Source: Lactarius indigo (taxonomy: Eukaryota; Basidiomycota; Agaricomycetes; Russulales; Russulaceae). From it: a stretch of 64,000 bases of DNA. The position numbers and the translations under genes were made by a program. The notes beneath the pieces are model-generated. The model saw only the letters and a program-made list of their open reading frames with translations. It did no database searches and was not told the origin of the DNA. The stretch is from contig JAFKAC010000050.1 in the NCBI GenBank assembly GCA_025766275.1, positions 186,001 through 250,000 of the forward strand. The letters run 5' to 3'. Shown piece by piece: positions 20,072 to 31,068 of this stretch (positions within the stretch are counted from its first letter, which is position 1; every line of letters starts with the position of its first letter).

Positions 20072-22163
20072 ATGCAGAATGAATACCTCAATGATTCTGA
20101 TGGTAGCGGAGATCCCTCAAGCTTACAGAGCTATGGGGAGCAATCTGTGAACACAGGATTCTCTATTACCCCTCAAGATGGAGACATTCTACTAGAATAT
20201 CTCGATAAGTTCCAAGAGGCTGATACTCATGATCGCACTAGGATTGTTGAGAAGGCTATGGGAGAGCTGTATCATCTCCACCCCGCTAATACACCCTTTG
20301 ACAAGAAGGATGCAAGAAAGGCATGTTTCACTATGAATATCGGACCATCCTTCTCATTTCCCATCCCAGAAAATCCACAAGTGGTTTTATAACCACTATG
20401 TCCACCCCAAGCGTCAATACATCAAGTTTACTCGTAAATGGTCGGCCAGGAATGCATTCTATCACCTGAACCGTGATGAGGTCTTAAGGCTTGCAAAGGA
20501 GACCTCTGGGACAGAACCGGGAAGTCCTGCATTCATAGGGGCCCTTCAGGATGCAACCACTGCTCTATGGAATGAACTGTCTATTGAGGATCAAGAGGAG
20601 TATCAAGAGTCTGCTAGGGAGTGGTCAGAGAAGACACCACCAAAGAACATTCAATCAAGGTATGCACATATCCAAATCACCTGTTCATTGATTCCTCATA
20701 TACCTCCTATGTAGGATGGCATCCTCTCTGCGTGAGCAGATCATCCAGGACTTCCAAAGTCAGCTTTATAAGACATGCGGAATCCGCTCCATTGTCCTAA
20801 CCGCATATGAGGGTGAAGACAACAACCTCAAGATAGGCTTGTAAGCAATCAAATACATATCCCTTGGTCATGTCCGCTGAGCGTCGGTTGATCCGATCTT
20901 AGCAATGATGTCAACAGTATATTGCAGGATGGAAAGGACTTTCGGAAGTTCTGTCCAGACTGGAAGAGTGCTGCCCTCTGGCAGCAATGGGCTCAATTTG
21001 GGATGCAGTGCTTTGCCAAAGGTATGTTATGCCCATCATCTTGTCTCAAGTGATTACATCTAATAAATGCATGCCTCAGATACTGTGAAGGAACGTCCAA
21101 AAAGGGACCCCTCAAAGACCATCACCACCCCAATCCCCCTTGTGTTCAATGCAGATGGATTCCCGGAGCTCCCAACAGTTGTTTCCCATGATGGATATAA
21201 AGCTAAGGTCGTTCAAACATTGCTGAGGGACTATTGCACTGCACATATCCGTGAGTCATTCTTCAATTCATGTGCTGCAGTATGTCACATATGTGAATAA
21301 GGATATGTCACTGGAATCGAGAACCAGACCATTCCATGGGGTTCATTGTCAAGTGATCCATCTGCCTGGATAGATGAGGAATGTATTCCATATGATTTTG
21401 AGTGGAAGGACCCATCCAAGATCTGGATTGATGAGGTCTTTCGCCTTCTAGACCATTGGAGGGATAGGCAAGACCAAGGTATTGATCCCCTGATGTGGGT
21501 TCCAACATGCCCACTCTTCAATGATACGAAGCAGCCTACAATACATAAGCGGAACATCCGACGTGCTCGACCCAAGCAATCAGATGGATCTGACGAAGAG
21601 TCCTTTGACCTTCACTATAATGAGGACTCTAATCCTCAGGGTGACAAGACTGATGACTCTTTGGATGAATCATCTGTCCATGATGAGCCATCTGACCATT
21701 CATGGGCTGCGGAATCTCCTCCACTTCATGGGTCTCAGGAAGAAACTGATCCTGGTGAGTATGGCTGCTATCATGGTGTTTTTCATTTATTCATGATATA
21801 TGTTTAGGGAATGACGGAACACCCGACTCTCCAGGATATAAATCTTCAAATATCAATAGATCATCATCATCAGGTTTGTACCTTGTCCATATCCCATCAC
21901 AGCTACCCAGATATACTAGCATCCCAACTTTCAGATATAGCAGGTCCATCAGATACACACCATGTGCAGGAAATGAAGGAACTCAATACTAGCCCACTTA
22001 TAGAGAAAAGGAAACGATTTATCAAGGTGTCAGAGAAGATCAAGTGAGTACTTTCAATGCAATAGTTTCCCAGCCATTAATCCTGCTTTTCTAATCATTC
22101 TCCAGGAATATGGACACTGGCAGGGGTGCAGCAAAAGTTCATCCTAGCTATCTAGCCAGGTAG
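20072..22163 (+). CDS. Uncharacterised 544-aa cargo protein of the KDZ block, 9 exons
   Basis: Exons 20072-20320, 20370-20659, 20715-20840, 20903-21021, 21080-21250, 21302-21754, 21808-21873, 21941-22043 and 22106-22163; total 1635 nt with all phases consistent. Intron 1 would be GC-AG (GCATGT...CCCAG); the others are GT-AG. Landmarks: HKWFYNHYVHPKRQY and RNAFYHLNRDEVLRLAKETSG (exon 2), ALWNELSIEDQEEY, FCPDWKSAALWQQWAQFG (exon 4), and RYVTGIENQTIPWGSL followed by LLDHWRDRQDQGIDPLMWVP (exon 6). An acidic Ser/Asp-rich region comes next, and the end is basic (KRKRFIKVSEKIK). I recognise the general look of a family common near transposons in mushroom genomes but cannot name it. No catalytic motif is evident. 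The frame is intact, so it may still be expressed. Confidence 0.72.
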
Positions 22164-22637
22164 TCTATATGTACATTTCCATACTGGAATATCTGCACAT
22201 GCTTTCCACTTACTACTTAATATTCTCCTGTACTAATCTATCATTTGTTGACCAGTAGTATGTGCATATGAGCTTCGGGATATCCGCACTTCCACAACCA
22301 TATTCAAGTCCTGTAAATACCTGCAATGTCTATAGAGATCTTATGGGGTTAAACCACCAATTGAAAGATTGGGGACCCATTTATATCTCTACACATCCAA
22401 TTAGGAAGTCCTGTCGTATATCCTTATGAGGTCCCTATCCTGTATTCACCTTATTTACTCCCCTGTATTTCCTTTCACCGACACCCACTAGCCTGCATTT
22501 GTATGTATTCACAAGCGGGAACTCCGCTCTAGCTCACTGTGCCTTGACTCTGTCTGTTGTCTCTGACACTTATAAGCAGTCACCACATACTTGTGATCAA
22601 ATATTCTGTTCTGCTCATTTTATTGAATATAGATGAC
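22164..22637. other. 3' flank of the cargo gene up to the right terminal repeat
   Basis: No gene seen. It contains two of the dispersed palindromes (22273-22287 and 22514-22528). Confidence 0.5.
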
Positions 22638-23226
22638 CTCTGGATACTCCACATAGACTAGTAGCCTCTATGACCTCAATGCATTTCCATTGTATTTATG
22701 AAATCTGTTGGAGATCCCCAACTATTTCCGACCCACCTATCGTCAGTTACACTATCAATTATCAGAGATGTCATGATTGGTATATTCTTATTAGATAACC
22801 TCTGAATAGACTACATAGTAGCCTCTATGATCTCTGTTCATTTATATTTTGCTTATAATGACCCTCAGAGATCCCCGACTATCTCCGACCCACCTGTTGT
22901 CAATTAGACTATCAATTATAGCGGGTGTCCCGATTGGTATATTATTATTAGATATTCTCCCTAATATGCATAGACTATCAATTGACAGTCACCTGTGATC
23001 AGACACTCCTTATGTATTCTGTTTCACTTGTATTCATTTGATGTGCTTGCACATATCTGAGTGGATGGTCTTATATGCCTGAGTCTTGCTCCTTTGATTG
23101 ATTACACATCACCTTTGGATACTACACATATAATAGCCACCTCTAAGCCTTTCTATTCTGTGTTCGAGTAACTCATCAATCCCCAACTATTCCTGACTAT
23201 CTCCGACCCAGCCAACTGTCGGTTGG
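22638..23226. repeat. Right terminal inverted repeat, inner part
   Basis: Reverse complement of the inner 590 bases of the left repeat (5374-6080), including the internal subrepeats. It ends at GTTGG (23222-23226), the target duplication of Gypsy element 2. The remaining outer part is at 31069-31187. Confidence 0.88.
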
Positions 23227-23737
23227 TGTTACGGTACGGACTTGATGACTCATTACACACAACTCACGACCGGTTATGACTACGGTCCGGTATCAGCATT
23301 AGTCATGGACTCTTACATCGCATCAGTCAGCATAAGTAGTTCGCATGTGATTGTGACTCATGTATGACTCATTCCTAGGATAGCTGTACTAGGGTTCGAG
23401 CTAGTTACGCTATTGGTTACGTATTATTCCAGCGGCGCTTTAAAGCCCGCGTGTATCTGTATAAGTAGTCGACTCAGAAGACCAAGAGTTCTCATCTTGG
23501 TCTTCTTCAATCCACCATTTGACTCGTCTGTCTTGCCTTAGTCCCAGACTAAGCATGCCTCTACTTGTGTCCGCCAAGGGATACTCATCTTCCACCCCCT
23601 TTCGCTGCAGCGTGTGCCAAGTAGGCCCCTGTTCAGCTTGCGTTGGGTTGACACGTGATCCCCATTCACCTTTACTCCGCTAAGTCGGCTACGCCTCTCT
23701 AGAGTCCAAGTCGGACTAACGCCGGTGGAGCGTAACA
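23227..23737 (+). repeat. 5' LTR of Gypsy element 2
   Basis: It starts TGTTACGGTACGG and ends GAGCGTAACA, with inverted termini TGTTAC/GTAACA. TATA box at 23460-23465. A perfect 11-bp stem (23477-23487 with 23495-23505, loop of 7) sits at the predicted RNA start. Confidence 0.95.
23460..23504 (+). promoter_or_regulatory. LTR promoter: TATA box and predicted transcription start
   Basis: TATAAG at 23460 lies 34 bases before ATCTTGGTCTT (23494-23504), the segment complementary to the primer-binding site. The same 34-base spacing occurs in element 4 (6522 to 6556). Confidence 0.65.
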
Positions 23738-24435
23738 TTAAGACCAAGATCCTCATCGTGGCGTACTCGACCAGAGACCAGTGGACGTCCTTCCGTCCCT
23801 ATCACATCGAACGACGAGGAGATCGCAACGTACCGACAAGATTCCTAGGAGCAGCTCAGTGGAGAGAACGAGGAGAAGACACTGGATATTTCGTAGAATT
23901 TAACGGTCCAAACCGTTTCCGACCTGTTGAGTTTAACTTTGAACATCTCTGTTGGGTCGAGGTTACTTGGAACCCTATAGAACATCGCTGGGACATCGTA
24001 CGACCAGCAGGAAGAAACTACAACTGTGATATCGACGCACGAGAGCTTAACAGCCGCGCAGATTACGGTCCTATTGACGGACAAGCACAAGAGCACACCG
24101 ACGAAGGAGTCAGCGGAGAAGAAGCCTCTGATAGTCAACAATCACCAAGTCGGGAAACAACACCGGCAGAAGAAGCAAGCCTAGGAGCCATTGGCGACCA
24201 CATCATACAACAAACTGAGTTGCTAACTATTCATCAACCCGAGCCAGAAGTAATCCACATTCACAGCCCAGCAGTTGCAATGGCAACAGCTACCATTACC
24301 CAAGAAGAGGTATACCTAACCAGTGAAGCAAGGGATCAGATCGCCCTAGAAGAACAAAGACGCATTACAGAAGAATCGCAAGCTAATTTAGCTCCGATCA
24401 ACCCAGTATACGGGTCATCGAATGACCGACGATGA
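23738..24435 (+). pseudogene. Gag N-terminal extension of Gypsy element 2
   Basis: An open frame from just after the LTR to a TGA at 24433. It has no ATG near the 5' end (only a GTG inside the LTR), so it is unlikely to be a complete independent gene. The text is protein-like (GYFVEFNGPNRFRPVEF, then WDIVRPAGRNYNCDI, then an acidic tail) but has no known domain. It overlaps the gag ATG (24422) by 14 bases in another frame. The sense-like run NPVYGSS into MTDDDVAIHRAIG suggests one original protein broken by a one-base shift near 24420; this is inference. Confidence 0.45.
23740..23750 (+). other. Self-complementary primer-binding site, element 2
   Basis: AAGACCAAGAT, two bases after the LTR, is the exact reverse complement of LTR bases 23494-23504 (11 of 11). 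This matches Tf1-type self-priming, where the RNA 5' end anneals to the primer site and is cleaved to prime cDNA. Confidence 0.8.
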
Positions 24436-25729
24436 TGTAGCAATCCATCGCGCCATTGGACCCGACGTAGCTGACCCTCCCAGTGGAGGAGGTGGGCCCC
24501 CTGGTGACCTGCCCGGGAGAGGAGGAAGTGGAGGACCCCCACCACGAAGACCGGGGTTCGAAGGATTCCCTGGAGGATTCCCAGGAGGACCACCAGGAGG
24601 AGGACCACCGGGAGGAGGATTACCAGGTGCAGGCCCTATTATTCCCCCTCCAAGTAACAAGTTAGCTGGCGAAGCACCCACAGTGTTTGACGGAGAACGC
24701 GCCAAAGTTGAAGCGTTTCTCACTCAGTGGCATGTCTACTGGGGCATGAACGCAGATGAAGGCATAATGGCCACGCCCTATAGACGAGCCTTACTCTTCC
24801 TATCTTACATCAAAGGCGTTAACGTCAGCGAATGGGTACTGGCGATGCTTACCTGGCTCAATGGTCAGATACAAGCTGGTATACCCCGTGCTAGTGAAGG
24901 TCTATGGAACGAAATCACGTGCAGTTTTATGCAGCGCTTCCGCAATACGATGGAACAAGAACAAGCTCAATACGAGCTTAAGAAAGGAGTCAGAATGATT
25001 GGAGGCAATCTAGATGAGTATTGCACCCAATTCGAACAATTAATACGCCGCACTCAGTACCGACTCGACGATCCGCAGACACTGGACTTATTTGCAAGCG
25101 GACTACCAAAAGACCTATATGAAAAGGTCTACACCCTGGACAATCCCCGCAACTATCACGAGTGGAAAGAAGCAGCCACCACTCGTCAACAGCAGTACCT
25201 TCATCTTAAAGCGGTATTGAACAAGGGAGTCCCCTCTGGGCAGGGGCAAGGAAGACAGCGACAACAACGACAATGGCAGGGACCACCAAGGAGTTCATGG
25301 CAACCAAGAAACTTATGAGATCCAAACGCCATGGATACCTCTGCAGACCGGATTCGAGGGCGACTTGCAGGAGCTGAGGATATACTCGCTCCTCGTCCCC
25401 CATACCGACCACGAGGAGGATTTTTGCAGAAAGGAGGAGGACGCAATAACCAAAGGCCAGTCACATGTTACAACTGTGGAAAGGACGGACACATGGCCCG
25501 CGATTGCAGACAACCGCGAGGGGGATATCAACCCCAAGCATCAACCAGTCGGTATATCGACACTGACTATCACCAACAAGAACCAGAAGTCGCTACCAGG
25601 GCGGTCCAAGAAGTGCCCCCTCAACAGCGTGCCAACGATTGGCTTAATGGAGTAGCCGGAGAATCGGACGACGTAAAAGATATTATCCTCCAGCAGTTGT
25701 GGAAAAAGGAGGGTTTTCAGGACGCCTGA
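24422..25729 (+). pseudogene. Gag of Gypsy element 2 (capsid plus zinc knuckle), one in-frame stop
   Basis: Structural protein of the particle. A Gly/Pro-rich linker comes first (to about 24650), then a capsid-type region (PTVFDGERAKVEAFLTQWH, YLKGVNVSEW-like block, GGNLDEYCTQFEQL). After an in-frame TGA at 25316-25318 the same frame continues as DPNAMDTSADRIRG, then the CCHC knuckle CYNCGKDGHMARDC (about 25470-25511), ending at 25729. The stop replaces a residue between RNL and DPNAMD; CGA to TGA is the simplest origin. Full-length Gag, and thus Gag-Pol, would not be made without readthrough. Confidence 0.85.
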
Positions 25730-25745
25730 ACCCATCGGCCTGGGT
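25711..25745 (+). promoter_or_regulatory. Candidate -1 ribosomal frameshift signal, element 2
   Basis: In gag frame the codons read GAG GGT TTT CAG, so G GGT TTT fits the X XXY YYZ heptamer (25711-25717). After 7 bases a stem-loop can form: CCT..ACCCA (25725-25734) with TGGGT.AGG. Pol continues in the -1 frame (S G R L N P...). Gag ends 12 bases later. Confidence 0.65.
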
Positions 25746-28700
25746 GAGGGCAGTTAATTGTAACAGTGTAATCATGACTCGCTATCGTTCTATGAGAGTT
25801 CCAGTATCGATTCGCACCAGTTACGCAATGGCCGACATACGCGCATTAGTCGACTCAGGAGCAACCCATTGCTTCATGAAACCATCATTCGCAAAAAGGA
25901 TGGGGCTTGGGACCAAATTACTCGACATCCCAAAGAAAATATGGAATATTGACAACACAGAGAATAAATCGGGGCGTATCACCCATTATACCGACGTTGA
26001 TGTCCAAACTAAAGGCATTCACAAGGAGATCCGCTTCCTCATCACGGATATAGGAAACGAAGATATCGTGTTAGGCTACCCCTGGCTTGCTATTTATGAC
26101 CCGCATATCAAGTGGTCACAAGCAGCCATACACGAAGACATGCTCCCTATCATTATTCGATCAATCAACCCTCACATTAAAACAACGCCAGTGGTAGCAG
26201 CAACCACCGTTCAAGACGGCGATTACGAAGTCGTACACTCTTGCGTTATCACCGATGAACAATGGCAGCAGTTCGAAGAAGGATGCCGAATCAGAGCCAC
26301 TGCTACTGATCTCGCCATAGCCGCTCAACAATATGTCACGAAAGCTGAGTTACCCTCTGAATACCGCGAATTTGAACACCTCTTCAGTGAAGAGGCATCG
26401 GACAGGTTTCCACCCAGCAGGCCTTGGGACCACGCTATCGAATTCAAACCGGGAACAGCTGACGCAATCGACTGTAAAATATACCCCATGACACAAGAAG
26501 AAGACAAGAAATTACGCGAATGGATTGACGAACAGCTCAAAAAGGGCTACATAAGACCTTCTAAATCTCCCTACGCGTCATCTTTCTTCTTCATCAAGAA
26601 AAAGGATGGAAAGCTACGACCTGTCCAAGACTATAGAAGGATTAACGCTGTTACCATTCGCAACCAGTATCCCCTTCCTCTCATTTCTGACCTCATTACC
26701 GACCTCAGTAACGCTCACATCTATACTAAACTCGATGTTAGATGGGGGTATAACAACATACGCATTAAAGAAGGAGATGAAGAAAAGGCTGCGTTTAAAA
26801 CGCGTTATGGCTTATTCGAACCGACGGTGATGTTTTTCGGCCTGACCAACTCCCCAGCAACATTCCAGACAATGATGAATTTCATCTTCAGGGACATCAT
26901 CGCGAAACACGAAAAAACGGGGCACCGTTATTCGGGTTTACATGGACGATATTGGCATCGCTACTGGCCTTACTCGCTCTTTATCAGATCACGTCGACGC
27001 CGTCAAAGATGTACTCCGCGTATCCGCGGAACATGACCTATATTATAAACTTGAAAAATGCCTCTTCCACTCCCCGCGCATGGATTACCTGGGGGTAATC
27101 CTTGAAAAGGGGGTGACACGTATGGACCCTGTCAAAATTTCCGGCATCAAGGACTGGCCTACGCCAACCAAGGTTAAGGACGTCCGCTCTTTTCTTGGGT
27201 TTTGCAATTTTTACCGACCTTTCATACGAGGTTTCGCAACCAAAGCGCGACCACTCAACAAACTTACACGCAAAGATACTGAATGGCATTGGGGCACGGA
27301 AGAAGAGAAGGCGTTCCAAGATCTCAAAACGCTTGTCACCAGCGAACCCGTCTTAGCGCACCCAGATCTTACAAAACAGTTCGAATTAGAAGTAGACGCG
27401 TCTGGTTTTGCAACCGGTGCAGTACTCCTTCAACGAAAAGAAGACGGCAAGCGACATCCCATTGGCTACTACTCAGCAACACTTAATGAAGCCGAGAGAA
27501 ATTACGACATCTATGATCTTGAACTTCTCGCCATCGTCAAAGCCTTCAGACATTGGAGACCCTTGCTAGCAGGATCCCCCCACAAAATCAAAGTATTCTT
27601 GGACCATCTCAACCTGCAGTACTGGAAATCGCCACAAAAGATCAGTAGGCGAGTAGCCAGGGAAGTGCTCGAACTCTCAGAATATGATTTTGAGATTCAC
27701 CACATCAAAGGCACTTCCAACGGACGCGCTGATGCGCTATCACGAAGACCGGACTACGACCAAGGAGAAAATGACAACGAAGGAGTAACAGTGTTACCAG
27801 AAAGCGTCTTTGTACGCGCTGCGACGCTGGAAGAACCACGACATCCACACTGGAGACCCGAGATTTTGCCAGTGGAAATGACCCCCGATCACCCTATTTA
27901 CGAACAAGACATAGCCAGGTTGAAACCGTGGGTCGACGCTCATAAACTAAAAGACATTGAAGGAACATGGTACAAAGACGGACGCCGAGTAGTCACAGGC
28001 GGCATCCATGACAAACGCACTATCATTGCCGCCCATCATGACTCCCCTGTCTACGGCCACCCTGGCATCAAACGCACTCTCCAACTTACCGAGCGACATT
28101 ACTGGTGGCCACAAATGAAAAATGACGTCACAGATTATGTCAAAGGTTGCGCAGAATGCCAAAGGCACAAAGTCAATCTCCTGACCAATCCGAGCATCCC
28201 TGCAACCTATTTACCCCAAACCGGAAGCCTTGCCATTCGAGACCATCGCAGTGGACTTTATCACCAAACTCCCTGTTTCCTGCGGATACGACTCTATTCT
28301 CACGGTAACAGATCACGACTGCACCAAAGCCGCCATTTTCATCCCCTGTAATGAAGAAATAACGGCCGAAGGGACGGCTGCCCTGTACGTCTCTCATGTT
28401 TTCCCGCGATTCGGACTCCCCTCGCGCGTTATCAGTGACCGAGACCCCCGCTTCGCATCCAAGTTCATGCGGGAGATATGTAAAATCCTTGGCATCAGCC
28501 AAAATATCTCAACCGCTTATCACCCCAGAACCGATGGCCAATCGGAGCGAACAAATCAATGGCTAGAACAATATCTCCGCTTCTGGGTCAACGAACGACA
28601 AGACGATCGGGTCCGTTATCTACCAATGGCGGAATTCACGCATAACAACTGGCCTAATGAAACCACGCGGGAGTCCCCCTTCTTTCTCTTATCAGGGTTT

Positions 28701-29351
28701 AACCCTCGCGCTGATTGGATCGATAGGCCTTCCCCTATCCCACAAGTGTCCCTGCGACTAGATCAGTTCAAACAGGCACAACAACGTGCCTTCTCGTGTA
28801 TGCTCCGAGCACAAAAGTCATGGGTCAAACATAAAGATACGCCCAAATTCCAAAAAGGAGATCTCGTGTGGCTCGAAGGGCGTCACCTGCGCACACATCA
28901 ACCAACCGCAAAACTCGCCGCCAAACGACATGGACCGTTTAAGGTCATCCAGGTGATGTCCCCTGTCAATTACCGCCTCGAACTTCCCACACAGTGGAGC
29001 ATCCATGACGTGTTCCACATAGATCTTCTCACACCTTATCGCGAAACACCCACGCACGGACCAAACTATCAGCGCCCACCACCTGATTTGGTCGATAACG
29101 AGGAGGAATACGAAGTCGAGAAGATTCTGGACTCTCGGCGATTCGGCAGAAGGCGTCGGCTCCAATACCTTGTCAAATGGAAGGGCTATCCTGACTCCGA
29201 CAATCAATGGATAGATAAGGATGACGTATTTGCCGACGAAGCCGTTCGGGACTTCAAACATTCCAACCCCGACCGAGAAACGCATATAAGGGTAGCCTCC
29301 TGTAGTGATAAGTCCCCATCTCCCATTCACTCCATGTCCTCTACTCGATGA
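25717..29351 (+). pseudogene. Pol of Gypsy element 2 (protease-RT-RNase H-integrase-chromodomain), two frameshifts
   Basis: Enters by -1 frameshift. Protease ALVDSGATHCF (about 25845). RT with FIKKKDGKLRPVQDYRR (26590-26640) and YMDDIGIATG (26937-26966). RNase H LEVDASGFATGA (27385-27420). Integrase finger GHPGIKRT and CAECQRH, then VDFITKLPVS, ISDRDPRFASKF, GQSERTNQW. GPF motif and chromodomain (YEVEKILDS, YLVKWKGYPDSDNQW). The frame changes from 1 to 2 at the GGGG run 26919-26922 (one extra G just before YMDD), and from 2 to 0 near 28230 (one extra base before the integrase core). Each is a one-base insertion, so the protein is inactive as written. Confidence 0.9.
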
Positions 29352-30480
29352 AATGACCAGCTCGCACTCCTCTCCACCCTTGTCAACGATTCCTCCGCCA
29401 CACTCGTCAACCCCGACTCCACCGACGTCGCCGCAACCACTAGAATTGCGGGAGGAAGCCATCCCTCCATGCAGCATGAGGAAGACGGCCCTATCACTAG
29501 TGAAGAACTGCACCAGACACTGCAACGATTCCCTATGCCCATACAGGGAACTCTCGACGACGATCCAGCAACAACTCAACCAGCACCTCCGCAACCACTG
29601 TACGCCCTCACAAACCCCAACACCGGTGAGCCCGACGTCTTCCTCACAGAAGACGAGCTTTTTTGGCTTCAAGCAGCTGTCCTGCGCGGTGAAACCGCCC
29701 AACGCCATGCAGAAGTACGAACAAGAATGGAAGGAGACGGCGGCACGGTGGCAGCGGGAGCAACTGCATATCGCCGCATGCCGACGCCGAATGATGAAGG
29801 AGCGGAGGGAGTACTGGATGAAGATGAGGATGAAGACGAGCTTAGAGACCATTACCCCATCAGGCACGCATTCCTTAATCATGAATTCTACGCTGAAGAT
29901 CCAGCCGCCACTCCCTACCTCGTCGACGCAGCAGGGGGGGCCTCTACACCGAGGACGAGTCGCCGTGGCACAAGCGGCTCGTTATACACCAATGGGGGAA
30001 CGAGACCCAGCAACCAGGGCCGTCAGTCCCTGAAGGGTTCCGGGTCAATCGAGGACCCGATTACATTCCGTTCCCGATCAAGCTCCCCAACGGACCGACA
30101 GTACAAGCATCCCACGTACAGGTTATCCGAGGAGGAGACCCCTTCGTACTCGGACTAGCTCCGGGATCTGGTTTCCTTTATGGGAAACCCCTCTACGCCA
30201 CTCCTCACCTCCCAAAGAACAACCGCGCTTTCATCCCACACTGAGGAGTACTTCATGCTCCGCGATCGACACCCCACAGACTTACTGCTTATGCGCATTG
30301 GGGATGTCACTCTTACTCAAGAATTGCGCCGGTTCCGGCAGTTCAGCGTTCGCCGAAGACCAATTGGAGAAGAGGATTCGGCAGTTGCAGTTGGAGAGGC
30401 AGCTGGTGGACTGACGACAAAAAGGACAGTCTCTATCGACTTCGAACTGTGCTGAACATATTGGAGGCGGATGGAGGACG
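29352..30480 (+). pseudogene. Decayed accessory reading frame downstream of pol in Gypsy element 2
   Basis: Between the pol stop and the purine tract there is about 1.1 kb of protein-like sequence in several frames. One block is acidic (HEEDGPITSEELHQTLQRF at 29470, and VLDEDEDEDELRDHYP near 29815). A later block reads DPFVLGLAPGSGFLYGKPLY and then EEYFMLRDRHPTDLLL and LEKRIRQLQLERQL in shifted frames. The 29469-30158 frame is continuous with pol except for the pol stop at 29349-29351. I infer an accessory ORF, or a pol C-terminal extension, broken by at least two shifts. Function unknown. Confidence 0.45.
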
Positions 30481-30552
30481 AAGGCGGAGAAAATGAGGAC
30501 AGGAATCGGTAGCGGATTAGTGAGGTGGGCCTCACTCCTGAAAAGGGGGTGA

Positions 30553-31063
30553 TGTTACGGTACGGACTTGATGACTCACTTACGCACCACTCACGACCGG
30601 TTATGACTACGGTCCGGTATCAGCATTAGTCATGGACTCTTACATCGCATCAGTCAGCATAGTAGTTCGCATGTGATTGTGACTCATGTATGACTCATTC
30701 CTAGGATAGCTGTACTAGGGTTCGAGCTAGTTACGCTATTGGTTACGTATTATTCCAGCGGCGCTTTAAAGCCCGCGTGTATCTGTATAAGTAGTCGACT
30801 CAGAAGACCAAGAGTCCCATCTTGGTCTTCTTCAATCCACCACTTGACTCGTCTATCTTGCCTTAGTCTCAGGACTAAGCGTGCCTCCTACTTGTATCCA
30901 CCAAGGGATACTTATCTTCCACCCCTTTCGCTGCAGCGTGTGCCAAGTAGGCCCCTGTTCAGCTTGCGTTGGGTTGACACGTGATCCCCATTCGCCTTTA
31001 CTCCGCTAAGTCGGCTACGCCTCTCTAGAGTCCAAGTCGGACTAACGCCGGTGGAGCGTAACA
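30553..31063 (+). repeat. 3' LTR of Gypsy element 2
   Basis: 511 bp, preceded by purine tract GAAAAGGGGGTGA (30540-30552). It differs from the 5' LTR at roughly 17 positions by eye, so the insertion is not recent. Confidence 0.95.
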
Positions 31064-31068
31064 GTTGG

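Larger units (their letters stand above)
23227..31063 (+). mobile_element. Gypsy element 2 (chromovirus), full length but defective
   Basis: 7837 bp, with LTRs at 23227-23737 and 30553-31063 (both 511 bp, roughly 17 differences by eye) and target duplication GTTGG (23222-23226, 31064-31068). It sits inside the right terminal repeat of the DNA-transposon block. Order: gag N-terminal frame, gag, -1 frameshift site, pol with chromodomain, downstream accessory frame, purine tract (30540-30552). Lesions: in-frame TGA at 25316, extra base near 26919-26922, extra base near 28230, and further shifts in the accessory region. Confidence 0.95.

Noticed and set aside
9399..22163. Possible TET/JBP-type oxygenase gene, since fungal KDZ elements can be linked to such genes
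   Set aside because: I looked for the H-x-D and distal His pattern in the cargo proteins and saw nothing convincing.
23725..23737. GTG start for the gag N-terminal frame inside the LTR
   Set aside because: A GTG start is unlikely in a fungal nuclear gene and the position is in the LTR; the frame is better seen as part of a gag with an uncertain start.
28818..29882. 354-codon minus-strand open frame
   Set aside because: It lies antisense to the integrase/chromodomain and accessory region of Gypsy element 2; no domain and no promoter. A shadow of the plus-strand coding.
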